From NCBI RefSeq assembly GCF_022347765.1, contig NZ_JAKRFZ010000001.1, positions 434,001 to 498,000 on the forward strand: 64,000 bases of DNA. Direction: 5' to 3'. Shown one piece after another: positions 17,350 to 24,644 of this stretch. Both the position numbers and the translations under genes were made by a program. Below the pieces are notes generated by a model. That model did no database searches. It had not been told where the DNA came from and saw nothing but the letters and a program-made list of their open reading frames with translations. Position 1 is the first letter of the stretch, and the number at the start of each line of letters is the position of its first letter. The DNA comes from Pseudoalteromonas sp. OOF1S-7. GTDB lineage: Bacteria; Pseudomonadota; Gammaproteobacteria; Enterobacterales; Alteromonadaceae.

Positions 17350-17637
17350 ATGAAAACGGCAACTCAACTTAGCATCCTTATCCTGACACTTGGCCTGAGC
17401 ACCAGCGCACTCGCCGCGGGCAATACCAGTGTCGCAGCCAGTGTCAATGCCAGCAGTATTACCAGCAGTGCCAGCAGCTCTGTAACGCAAGAAGTGCTCA
17501 GCGAGATTAAGTCTCACGTCAGCCAGACCATCAAAGCAAACCTCATTGAGCTGAAAAGAAGCACTAAAGCCGCGCTTACCCAATCTTTAACACCGGAACA
17601 AAAAGTAGCCCGGCAACCGCAGGACAAAGGACAATAA
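17350..17637 (+). CDS. Small secreted protein, unknown
   Basis: Protein of 95 aa with a clean signal peptide (KTATQLSILILTLGLSTSALA, cleavage after residue 22-23), then a Ser/Ala/Asn-rich stretch, an amphipathic helix (TQEVLSEIKSHVSQTIKANL, about residues 46-65) and a Lys-rich hydrophilic tail. No family recognised and no cysteine. AAAAGGA lies eight bases before the ATG. A 41-codon membrane-protein gene starts one base after its stop region, so the two form a unit behind a sigma-54-like promoter and in front of a strong terminator. An envelope stress or surface role is a guess. Confidence 0.65.
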   Translation: MKTATQLSILILTLGLSTSALAAGNTSVAASVNASSITSSASSSVTQEVLSEIKSHVSQTIKANLIELKRSTKAALTQSLTPEQKVARQPQDKGQ

Positions 17638-17638
17638 C

Positions 17639-17764
17639 ATGCTGAATGAAATGACACTGTTGAGCTTACTGGCCACACCCGTTATCAGCCTGATGCTGGC
17701 ATATGGCTCAATTGAATTGATTAAACTTCTCAATCAGAAATGGTCAATGGGACGTACATCATGA
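17639..17764 (+). CDS. 41-aa single-pass membrane peptide, unknown
   Basis: A short reading frame starting ATG CTG AAT GAA, with AAAGGA seven bases upstream. It encodes one hydrophobic helix (about residues 7-24, LLSLLATPVISLMLAYGS) followed by a basic tail (KLLNQKWSMGRTS). It follows the 95-aa gene with a 1-base gap and ends 22 bases before a strong terminator, so it is positioned exactly as a real second gene. No homologue recognised. Confidence 0.6.
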   Translation: MLNEMTLLSLLATPVISLMLAYGSIELIKLLNQKWSMGRTS

Positions 17765-17785
17765 CAGGGCAAAACCGGGGTATAA

Positions 17786-17810
17786 AAAAACCCGCACAGG
17801 GCGGGTTTTT
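17786..17810. terminator. Bidirectional terminator between the small-gene unit and the peroxiredoxin gene
   Basis: Stem AAACCCGC/GCGGGTTT type (eight or nine pairs, ACAG-like loop) with seven A before and five T after, serving both converging units. Confidence 0.9.
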
Positions 17811-17831
17811 GTCAGAACAACTCAGCCGAGC

Positions 17832-18437
17832 TTACAGGTCGCCTTCGTTTTCTGACAGGAACTTAGCAACGCCTTCAGGGCTTGCGTCCATACCTTTTTT
17901 GCCTTCAGTCCAACCAGCTGGACATACTTCACCGTGCTCTTCGTGGAACGCCAGCGCGTCAACCATGCGCAGCATTTCGTCGATGTTGCGGCCAAGAGGT
18001 AGATCGTTTACTACCTGGTGACGTACGTTACCTTCAGAGTCAATCAGGAAAGAACCACGGAAAGCAACACCTGCTTCTGGGTGCTCAACGTCATACGCCT
18101 GACAGATTTCGTGCTTCACGTCTGCAACCAGGTCATATTTAACCGGACCGATACCGCCTTCGTTTACAGGCGTGTTACGCCATGCGTTGTGAGAGAACTG
18201 AGAATCGATAGACACACCGATCACTTCAACACCACGCTTTTGGAATTCTTCGTAACGCTTGTCAAATGCGATTAGCTCAGAAGGACAAACGAAAGTGAAG
18301 TCTAGTGGGTAGAAGAAAATAACCGCTTTCTTACCTTTGATACGCTCATGTAGATTGTAACCATCTACGATTTCACCGTTACCTAAAACTGCAGCTGCTG
18401 TAAAGTCAGGTGCCTTGCGGCCTACTAATACACCCAT
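17832..18437 (-). CDS. Typical 2-Cys peroxiredoxin (AhpC/TSA family)
   Basis: Thiol peroxidase of 201 aa that reduces peroxides. The peroxidatic cysteine is in FYPLDFTFVCPSE (about residue 50) and the resolving cysteine in EEHGEVCPAGW (about 170); both are present, with a C-terminal extension containing the FLSENEGDL tail. This is the Prx1/AhpC-like group; it is longer than E. coli AhpC (187 aa) and no ahpF is adjacent, so the reductant is probably thioredoxin. The ATG at 18437 has GGAG six bases upstream; the upstream TTG in frame is not needed. Confidence 0.93.
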   Translation of the reverse strand: MGVLVGRKAPDFTAAAVLGNGEIVDGYNLHERIKGKKAVIFFYPLDFTFVCPSELIAFDKRYEEFQKRGVEVIGVSIDSQFSHNAWRNTPVNEGGIGPVKYDLVADVKHEICQAYDVEHPEAGVAFRGSFLIDSEGNVRHQVVNDLPLGRNIDEMLRMVDALAFHEEHGEVCPAGWTEGKKGMDASPEGVAKFLSENEGDL

Positions 18438-18702
18438 TGTTATCTCCAAATAGTTAGTTTGAGTTCCAAAGTCTCACAATCACACAGAGCAACATGCCAT
18501 TTCAGACAACGCTTTTCTGTATCACTGCGAATTGTCACTTATTATTGAGGCGTTTTATAAAAAAACAACCCCTATACCAGATGGTATTATTTGGCGCTCA
18601 GTGTATGCTGTTCCTTCAAAAGGATACAATCGAATTATCCGATAGCAGCCATCTAATAAATTGATGGCGCAGTGAATAACCAATATCACAGGTGTTTACA
18701 GA
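18438..18702. other. Intergenic region between peroxiredoxin and fadR genes
   Basis: About 265 bases without a gene. It must hold the peroxiredoxin promoter (minus strand), though no convincing -35/-10 pair stands out. It contains a dyad ATACCAGATGGTAT at 18574-18587 and a small hairpin GCCATC/GATGGC at 18646-18666. The fadR terminator follows at 18703. Confidence 0.5.
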
Positions 18703-18731
18703 CACAAAAAAAGCACCCTGAGGTGCTTTTC
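18703..18731 (-). terminator. fadR terminator
   Basis: Read on the minus strand: AAAAGCACC/GGTGCTTTT stem, four-base loop, then a run of seven T. It lies about 20 bases after the fadR stop. Confidence 0.88.
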
Positions 18732-18749
18732 ATCACTGGATCATCCAGA

Positions 18750-19463
18750 TTAGTCCATAATGTCGTCCGGCATATCGCCACGCAACTGCTGCCAAATCTC
18801 ACCAGAACGATGACCGTAGCGACGCATCAGTGTAATGGCACCGTCATGATCACCTTTTTCTGCCAGCGCTGTCAGATCGGCGTAAAACTCGCGAGCCAGC
18901 TCACGGGTACGCGGATCGGAGAAGTAATGACAACCAATCTTGGAGTACAGGCCTTTAAAACCGTTGAGGATCAACACATAGATTTTATTGTTACCGGCAC
19001 TGGCCAGTTGATGGTGCACACGGTAGTCGTACTCGGCAAAGGCTTCCGCTGTGTCAGCCACTTCTGCATGCTTAGACAGAATATCAATCACGGATTGAGG
19101 ATTAAACTTAATCGCAGCCCGGGTGTAAATCGCACTGATATTGGTGCGTGCCGACAGCAGCTGATCGGTCAGCTCAGGTACCTTATCCTCATCCAGACGG
19201 GCCAGTGTCTCCAGAATATTCAGACCGGATGTTTCCCAGAAATTGTTTACCCGGGTCGGTTTGCCATGCTGGATAGTCAGCCAGCCATCACGCGCAAGAC
19301 GCTGCAGTACTTCTCGCAAAGTGGTGCGAGTCACACCAATAAGCTCTGACAGCTCGCGCTCAGCTGGTAAAATGGAGCCGGGAGGAAATTCGCCATTCCA
19401 AATCGACTCAACAATATACTCCTCAGCAAAACCTGCTGGGCTCTTGGCTTTAAAGATTCTCAT
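18750..19463 (-). CDS. fadR: Fatty acid metabolism regulator FadR
   Basis: GntR-family regulator of 237 aa that binds long-chain acyl-CoA, represses fatty-acid degradation and activates unsaturated fatty-acid synthesis genes. The N-terminal winged helix is almost identical to E. coli Fad[58 protein letters not shown] (about residues 8-80). The C-terminal acyl-CoA domain includes [21 protein letters not shown]. The neighbours are unrelated. Its leader holds a stem-loop at 19499-19535. Confidence 0.96.
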   Translation of the reverse strand: MRIFKAKSPAGFAEEYIVESIWNGEFPPGSILPAERELSELIGVTRTTLREVLQRLARDGWLTIQHGKPTRVNNFWETSGLNILETLARLDEDKVPELTDQLLSARTNISAIYTRAAIKFNPQSVIDILSKHAEVADTAEAFAEYDYRVHHQLASAGNNKIYVLILNGFKGLYSKIGCHYFSDPRTRELAREFYADLTALAEKGDHDGAITLMRRYGHRSGEIWQQLRGDMPDDIMD

Positions 19464-19498
19464 TTAGCACCACTTTTGACAACATAAGGTACGTCGAC

Positions 19499-19535
19499 AA
19501 GCCTGTGCTTCAGTGCGTAGCACACCAACAGGCTT
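19499..19535 (-). other. Stem-loop upstream of fadR
   Basis: Outer stem AAGCCTGT/ACAGGCTT with a nested GTGCT/AGCAC pairing. It lies 36-72 bases upstream of the fadR start, probably in the leader or promoter region. No T run, so not an ordinary terminator; role unknown. Confidence 0.4.
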
Positions 19536-19674
19536 CTGCAACTCAATAATCCACTGATTGTACCAGATGATTTGCAACTAACAAGGCATATCTGTTCCAC
19601 CTTATAACAGCATTCTACAAAGGCCGTGAAAAGCCCCATTAAAGGGACTGTCCACAGAGTAAATCGTCACTTTT

Positions 19675-20289
19675 TTACGGTTTGATGAGCGGTTTGATCG
19701 CAACCCCCTGAACCACGGCGGCAAGCCCTGTATGATACTGGCCCTCGACCACCTGACGCTCCAGCTGTTGCAAGTGTTTCCATTCCAGCGGACTTAACTC
19801 TTCGGCGAGTTGAGTCGCACTCAGCATGGTACTCACATCGCTGCCGCCCCCGGTGCCAAAATGAATTTGCTCCGGCGCATAGGCTTCCGTTAAAAAAATG
19901 CCACCGGGCTTAAGGGCCTGGATTACACCTTGATGCAATTTTTCGCGTAAAGGCCGGGGAAATGGCGCAAAAATAGCGATAATGTTATCCCAACATAGAC
20001 TGCCGAGTTCAAACTCGCCCAGATCTGCATGAATAAATTGCACCTCTACACCGACTGCCTGAGCCAGCTTTTGCGCCTTCTCTATCCCTTTGACAGAGCC
20101 ATCTACCGCTGTCACCTCAAAGCCCAGCTTTGCCAGGTACACGGCATTGCGCCCTTCTCCTTCTGCCAGACTCAGCACACGTTTACCTTTCAGCTGTTTA
20201 ACCTGAGCCTTTAAAAAATCATTTGGTTCAGTGCCATACGCGTAATCTGGCCCAGCAAAGCGTACATCCCACATAGGATCAAAATTCAT
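19675..20289 (-). CDS. Class I SAM-dependent methyltransferase (TehB-like)
   Basis: Protein of 204 aa with FDPMWDVRFAGPDYAYGTEP at the N-terminus, a SAM-binding loop VLSLAEGEGRNAVYLAKLG (about residues 38-56; AEGEGRN in place of the common GxGxG), motif II VTAVDGS and post-I motif FIHADL. This is the small-molecule/tellurite-resistance type methyltransferase group. ATG 20289 has AGGAG six bases upstream. It is divergent from a MerR-type regulator, and its promoter carries a MerR-style 19-bp spacer with a central palindrome, so it is likely induced by whatever that regulator senses; a thiol- or metal-related substrate is possible. Confidence 0.82.
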   Translation of the reverse strand: MNFDPMWDVRFAGPDYAYGTEPNDFLKAQVKQLKGKRVLSLAEGEGRNAVYLAKLGFEVTAVDGSVKGIEKAQKLAQAVGVEVQFIHADLGEFELGSLCWDNIIAIFAPFPRPLREKLHQGVIQALKPGGIFLTEAYAPEQIHFGTGGGSDVSTMLSATQLAEELSPLEWKHLQQLERQVVEGQYHTGLAAVVQGVAIKPLIKP

Positions 20290-20320
20290 CACAGTCTCCT
20301 CTCGTCAGGTGATATAAAGC

Positions 20321-20351
20321 ATGCTACAACTTAAAGTCGACTTTAGGTCAA
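20321..20351 (-). promoter_or_regulatory. MerR-type promoter with 19-bp spacer and palindrome
   Basis: On the minus strand: -35 TTGACC (20351-20346), a 19-base spacer and -10 TAGCAT (20326-20321). The spacer contains AAAGTCGACTTT, a perfect palindrome. Overlong 19-20 bp spacers with a dyad between the hexamers are the mark of MerR-family operators. It drives the methyltransferase gene and lies about 50 bases from the divergent regulator gene. Confidence 0.72.
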
Positions 20352-20399
20352 GCCCTGACAGGCACACTTTGCCTTCACTTTTACATAAAAGAGAAACAC

Positions 20400-20804
20400 A
20401 TGGATATTGCTGATGTCGCCAAGGCCTCCGGGCTCAAGCCTTCCACCCTCAGATACTATGAACAAAAAGGGCTGATCCGCAGTGCCGGACGCCATGGCCT
20501 GCGCCGCTATTATGACCCTTCAGTGCTGGAGAAACTGGCATTGATCAACCTGGGCCGTCACGTTGGTCTGTCTCTGGATGAGATTGGCCGGATGCTGCTA
20601 CCTCAGGGCATCGATATTGATCGTGCATTGCTGATAGCAAAAACTGCTGAGCTGGATAAGCAGATTGCCTCTATGCAGGCTATCCGCGATGGTCTGCATC
20701 ATGCCGCCCACTGCCCGGCCCCCAACCATCTCGCCTGCCCGACTTTTCAGCGCCTGATGAAGCTGGCCGGAAAACGCCTCAAGCCACTTAAGCATAAAGT
20801 CTAG
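20400..20804 (+). CDS. MerR-family transcriptional regulator with Cys-x7-Cys loop
   Basis: Protein of 134 aa. The N-terminal winged helix is DIADVAKASGLKPSTLRYYEQKGLI (residues 2-26), followed by the RYYDPS wing and a long dimer helix (ELDKQIASMQAIRDGL). The C-terminal segment HCPAPNHLACPTF holds two cysteines separated by seven residues, the spacing of the metal loop in CueR-type sensors; the position equal to the Ser/Cys before the dimer helix in CueR/ZntR is neither. It may sense a metal or a thiol-reactive compound. It probably controls the divergent methyltransferase gene through the promoter at 20321-20351. Confidence 0.85.
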   Translation: MDIADVAKASGLKPSTLRYYEQKGLIRSAGRHGLRRYYDPSVLEKLALINLGRHVGLSLDEIGRMLLPQGIDIDRALLIAKTAELDKQIASMQAIRDGLHHAAHCPAPNHLACPTFQRLMKLAGKRLKPLKHKV

Positions 20805-20957
20805 TCTGATAATATTTATAATCATTATTATCAATCACTTGATTGTTATAGCTTTGCCTTGTGAGCGTGTAGTCATGTCAATTCCGGTCAGATTAACCAG
20901 ATACTCCGGCTCAGTATGTTAGCGTCTGGCTTCTCTTATATTTAACCGGAACCTGAT

Positions 20958-22130
20958 ATGAACCAAACCCGACATACTTTGCTGGACGTCATCAGAGGCG
21001 CTGCCGTACTGGGCATTTTGCTGATGAATGTCCGCCTCTTTTCTGAGCCTTATGCGGCTTATTTTTCGCCGCAGATGCTGTCGACTCAATCGTCGCTGGG
21101 GCATATCTGGTGGCAGATTCAATACCTGTTTGCCGATCAGAAATTTATGGCAATTTTTTCGATGCTGTTTGGTGCCAGTACCGCGCTGATCTGCGATAAG
21201 CGATTACAGGCAGGTCAATCTCCCTATGGTTACTACTTCAGGCGATTACTCATTCTGCTCGCTTTTGGCCTCGTTCATGCGTACCTGATCTGGCATGGGG
21301 ATATTCTGGTGTATTACGCCGTGTGTGGCGTCATCCCTTTATTGTTTGTCCGCGCCCCGGCTGGGCTGACGCTGCTTTGCGGGCTGGGGATATTGGCTGT
21401 TGGATCCAATAACAGTCTGACAACATTTGCAGCCCTGAAACAGCTGCCCGAGCCCATACTTTTTGACGTGATAACACAGCATTTTGCCCATACCGCCCGC
21501 ATCAGCCAGGCAGAGCTGGATGCCTTTTCTGGCAGCTGGTTTGCACAACTGTCGATGCGAGCCCAACTGGCAAGAGAGTTTCACCTGTCAACCTTTCCTG
21601 CCTGGGGCATATTCAGGGTGTCCGGTCTGATGCTGATTGGCCTGGCTCTGTATCGGTTCGGCTTCATCAGTGGCCATCTTTCACGGCGCTGTTATGGCTA
21701 TTTTGCGCTCTTTGCTGCCCCGGCTGGAATAACTTTGTCGCTGGCAGGGTTATGGGTTAATTATCAGCAACAGTGGCTGTTTCCGGACTACTTCTTTAAG
21801 CATTCACTGTGGAACTACTGGGGATCTGTCCTCAGCGCCTGTGGTTACATGGCTTTGCTGGCATACATTAGTCTGCGAGGCTGGCTGAGTCACTGGCGGG
21901 GCTACCTGAGCCTGGCTGGGCGCATGGCGCTGAGCAACTATTTGCTACAAAGCCTGTTATGCACGGTGTGGTTTTACGGGCTGGGATTTTACGCCAGGAC
22001 CGGAGCAGCGGAAGCAATTTTAACGATCATCATAGTCTGGATGATACAGCTGGGCTTCTCAAAACGGTGGCTGATGCACTACCCATCCGGACCCGTTGAA
22101 TTACTCTGGCGAAGACTGTCGGGGCGCTGA
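20958..22130 (+). CDS. DUF418 family membrane protein (YeiB-like)
   Basis: Protein of 390 aa with about ten hydrophobic helices. The N-terminal LLDVIRGAAVLGILLMNVRLF, the FSMLFGAS segment and the terminal DUF418 block (LAGRMALSNYLLQSLLCTVWFYGLG) are family hallmarks. Members are often annotated as predicted transport or acyltransferase-like membrane proteins; the function is not established. Its last 52 bases overlap the end of the convergent AraC-type regulator gene. Confidence 0.85.
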   Translation: MNQTRHTLLDVIRGAAVLGILLMNVRLFSEPYAAYFSPQMLSTQSSLGHIWWQIQYLFADQKFMAIFSMLFGASTALICDKRLQAGQSPYGYYFRRLLILLAFGLVHAYLIWHGDILVYYAVCGVIPLLFVRAPAGLTLLCGLGILAVGSNNSLTTFAALKQLPEPILFDVITQHFAHTARISQAELDAFSGSWFAQLSMRAQLAREFHLSTFPAWGIFRVSGLMLIGLALYRFGFISGHLSRRCYGYFALFAAPAGITLSLAGLWVNYQQQWLFPDYFFKHSLWNYWGSVLSACGYMALLAYISLRGWLSHWRGYLSLAGRMALSNYLLQSLLCTVWFYGLGFYARTGAAEAILTIIIVWMIQLGFSKRWLMHYPSGPVELLWRRLSGR

Positions 22131-23185
22131 TATTCAGCCCGCCATTTTGCGGGAGTGCACAAGTGTTCTTTTTTAAATGCCGTATAAAATGCGGCCCGGG
22201 TGCCAAACCCTGAGTCAAAGGCAATCTCTTCGACAGAGCGGCTCGTACTCTTCAGCAGCTCAGTCGCATGTTTAACTCGCCAGTGGTTGATGTAATCATG
22301 ATAGCCAGTCCCAAGGTATTCATTGAGTAGCTGCGACAGGTTATGTGAGTTGAGCCCGACTTGCTCTGCCAATGTCGACAAGGTCAGCTCACTATCCAGA
22401 TAAGGTTGCTCGGCATGGATCAGGGCTTCCAGTTTGCGCCCGTAGTAGTCTGACAGCGCGGGGGTCAAGCCTGATTTTTGATATTTCTGACGCACGGCCT
22501 GACGCTGCTGTTCAGTATAGACAACCTTTGGAGAGCGGATCACATGCCAGGCCAGCAGGAGTAAAAACAGCTGCAATACCGTATTGAGCAATGCTCTGCT
22601 ATTCATTGGTGGTAACACATCGAATTGGCGAGCAATATAGTAGCTGATTTCCAGCAACAATATGATCAGATTGAGATAGCATAAGTAGTTCAGCCAGCTC
22701 AGTTTTGCAGGCGCTGAACCACCTGCTGTCTGGTTGAGCATACGAGTGGTTTGCCGTAATTGCGACAAAGCAGCCAGCACATATATCAGCTCCACGGGTG
22801 CAATAAAATGCAAGACCATATGATGACTGAACACTGGCGTGGCAAGCCCCAGCCCTTTGAACAGCAATACATGCAGCATCACCAGGGCGGCCGGAGAGAA
22901 CAGTAAAATTCGCAGACGCAGGCTGACTTTTGGACTGGGAGCCTGTGACGTCACATATAGATAAAAGAGTGGACCCAGCATCATTGCCAGTGGCCCGATA
23001 AGCCGGTGTAAGGAGTCATCAGGCGCACTGGTAATGTCCACCAGCTGCACCACACCAATCAACAATAAGTAGCCCAGCAAATAGCGATTGTTCTTGCGCT
23101 GTTGCTGTGACAAAGACAGCAATAAAAATACGAACAGCAAGCAGGTTGTCGCACTGCTAACCAGGATCAGATCGTGAAATGGCAC
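22079..23185 (-). CDS. AraC-family regulator with membrane-embedded N-terminal domain
   Basis: Protein of 368 aa. Residues 1-225 hold six or seven hydrophobic helices (VSSATTCLLFVFLLLSLSQ, YLLGYLLLIGVVQLVDI, LNTVLQLFLLLLAWHVI and others). The C-terminal part (about 255-350) is an AraC-type double helix-turn-helix: LSTLAEQVGLNSHNLSQLLNE and VEEIAFDSGFGTRAAFYTAFKK. This design, a membrane sensor fused to AraC DNA-binding, is common in Bacteroidetes and Alteromonadales. It probably binds DNA while tethered to the inner membrane. Its ligand is unknown. It overlaps the DUF418 gene tail to tail and is followed upstream by a Nudix gene 16 bases away on the same strand. Confidence 0.88.
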   Translation of the reverse strand: MPFHDLILVSSATTCLLFVFLLLSLSQQQRKNNRYLLGYLLLIGVVQLVDITSAPDDSLHRLIGPLAMMLGPLFYLYVTSQAPSPKVSLRLRILLFSPAALVMLHVLLFKGLGLATPVFSHHMVLHFIAPVELIYVLAALSQLRQTTRMLNQTAGGSAPAKLSWLNYLCYLNLIILLLEISYYIARQFDVLPPMNSRALLNTVLQLFLLLLAWHVIRSPKVVYTEQQRQAVRQKYQKSGLTPALSDYYGRKLEALIHAEQPYLDSELTLSTLAEQVGLNSHNLSQLLNEYLGTGYHDYINHWRVKHATELLKSTSRSVEEIAFDSGFGTRAAFYTAFKKEHLCTPAKWRAEYQRPDSLRQSNSTGPDG

Positions 23186-23201
23186 TTATACTCTCTGCTT
23201 T

Positions 23202-23609
23202 TCAGTCAAGTCCAGCGGGGTTTTGCGCCAATAAATTGCGCAACGACAAAAACAACGGCGCCGGCAGGGCATTGGGTGAAAACCAGCGCCACTGCACACA
23301 TTTATTGGGTTCCAGCAACTGCGGCTCACCTTTTTCGCACTCCCCCAGCATAAACAAGGTGATGTAATGCTTACCTTCAGACTCAAATATGTCATTGGTA
23401 TACTCAAGCCGGGTTAGTTGTGTCAGTTCTAGCCCGGTTTCTTCGCGCACTTCCCGGCGTGCACACTGCTCGATGCTTTCGCCCACTTCAAGATGACCAC
23501 CAGGCGTTGCCCAGGTATGTGCCCCGTGTGCGCCAATTCGCTCGCCAAGTAAAAGTTTCCCCTGGCGTTTTATGACCACGGCCACGCCCACACGCACAAC
23601 TGACTGCAT
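23202..23609 (-). CDS. Nudix hydrolase
   Basis: Protein of 135 aa with a complete Nudix box GGHLEVGESIEQCARREVREETGLEL beginning near residue 37 (pattern Gx5Ex7REUxEExGU satisfied). The sequence WATPGGHLE and the C-terminal WRWFSPNALPAPLF resemble the NUDT15/MTH-like or ADP-ribose-like subgroups; substrate unknown, probably a nucleoside diphosphate derivative. The ATG at 23609 has AAAGGA ten bases upstream; a longer frame to 23654 lacks one. It lies 16 bases upstream of the AraC-type gene and may be co-transcribed with it. Confidence 0.88.
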   Translation of the reverse strand: MQSVVRVGVAVVIKRQGKLLLGERIGAHGAHTWATPGGHLEVGESIEQCARREVREETGLELTQLTRLEYTNDIFESEGKHYITLFMLGECEKGEPQLLEPNKCVQWRWFSPNALPAPLFLSLRNLLAQNPAGLD

Positions 23610-23783
23610 TGCTGATTTTTCCTTTACTGTTAAATTGCCCAGAAGATAACACATTTACCACCTGAAATAAGTCTGTTCCGGAAACTAATATTACATTCAG
23701 CAGTCAAACCGCACGACTAGTCTGAAACCAGTTGCCCGGATGCAGTGACAACGCCATAATAGCGGGCAAAAAAAGGAACACTT

Positions 23784-24296
23784 ATGTTGAACAAACTCGC
23801 TGAATTTTCTCGTACCCGACTTGCCTGGGGGTTATTGTTTTTTTCTGCTTTCGCACTGGAAGCCATCGCCCTATATTTCCAGTATGCAATGGGTCTTGAG
23901 CCCTGCATTATGTGTATTTATCAGCGTACTGCGGTGCTGGGTATTGTGGCCGCTGGCTTGATTGGCCTGGCCTCACCCACCAGTTTGCCTGTAAGACTCA
24001 TTGCCATGGGTTGCTGGGGTGTCGCTGCCATTTGGGGCTGGTTGCTGGCAAAAGAGCATATTGCGATGCAAACTACCACAGATCCATTTGCCTTTACCTG
24101 CGACTTTGTGCCTAACTTCCCAGGCTTTATGCCTTTACACGAATGGCTGCCGGCTTTCTTCGCGGCGACCGGCGATTGTGGTAATATTGACTGGTATTTT
24201 GCGGGTCTGTCGATGCCAGGCTGGATGGAAGTGATTTTCGCACTTTACAGCGTCTGCTTTATCGCCTTTGCCGCCGTATTTATTGTTAAAAGATGA
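23784..24296 (+). CDS. dsbB: Disulfide bond formation protein DsbB
   Basis: Inner-membrane protein of 170 aa that re-oxidises DsbA and passes electrons to quinone. Four transmembrane helices are visible; the first catalytic pair is Cys-Ile-Met-Cys in GLEPCIMCIYQR (residues about 41-44), and the second pair is in FTCDFVPNFPGFMPLHEWLP and ATGDCGN. These and the quinone-site Arg (IYQR) are conserved. It is followed seven bases later by a small membrane protein gene. Confidence 0.95.
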   Translation: MLNKLAEFSRTRLAWGLLFFSAFALEAIALYFQYAMGLEPCIMCIYQRTAVLGIVAAGLIGLASPTSLPVRLIAMGCWGVAAIWGWLLAKEHIAMQTTTDPFAFTCDFVPNFPGFMPLHEWLPAFFAATGDCGNIDWYFAGLSMPGWMEVIFALYSVCFIAFAAVFIVKR

Positions 24297-24303
24297 GACG
24301 TAA

Positions 24304-24606
24304 ATGGTTTTCAGACTGAGTAAACTCGCCGAACTGGATGACTTTGCACTGCGTGATAAACAACGTATTAAAGCGCAGGCGTTGGCGCAGCTGCCTGCAT
24401 CACAAAAAATTATGCTTAATATCGCCAAGCTAATGCTGTTAACTCCGCTATTCATGGCGCTGGCATTTATCGAAGGCTGGATATTGCTACCCGTGTTACT
24501 CGTATGCGGATTGGCTTATCCCCTGCTCACCGTGCCGCTTGAGATCCAGTTTGCCCGGCCTTATTTGCAGCAGGCCATTGTTGAGTTTCGCAAAACCAAT
24601 CAATAA
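24304..24606 (+). CDS. Small membrane protein downstream of dsbB, unknown
   Basis: Protein of 100 aa with a basic, helical N-terminus (KLAELDDFALRDKQRIKAQAL), two hydrophobic helices (about residues 37-56 and 58-76) and a short tail with FRKTNQ. No named family recognised. It begins 7 bases after dsbB and is likely co-transcribed with it. Its stop codon lies against the hairpin that is the terminator of a small minus-strand gene. Confidence 0.6.
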   Translation: MVFRLSKLAELDDFALRDKQRIKAQALAQLPASQKIMLNIAKLMLLTPLFMALAFIEGWILLPVLLVCGLAYPLLTVPLEIQFARPYLQQAIVEFRKTNQ

Positions 24607-24630
24607 AAAAGTGGTGCACTGCACCACTTA
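24604..24630 (-). terminator. Terminator of the 24645-24803 minus-strand gene
   Basis: Read on the minus strand: AAGTGGTGCA and TGCACCACTT stem (ten pairs) followed by six T. It starts about 15 bases after the stop of the small peptide gene. On the plus strand no T run follows the stem, so the orientation is for the minus-strand gene. Confidence 0.85.
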
Positions 24631-24644
24631 TCTACTCGTCAGCT

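Noticed and set aside
18672..19349. Long plus-strand open frame (225 codons) over fadR
   Set aside because: It is the exact antisense of a near-perfect FadR protein, with no ribosome site or family similarity.
24135..24455. Minus-strand frame over dsbB and the next gene
   Set aside because: Composition is a shadow of dsbB; no start signal.
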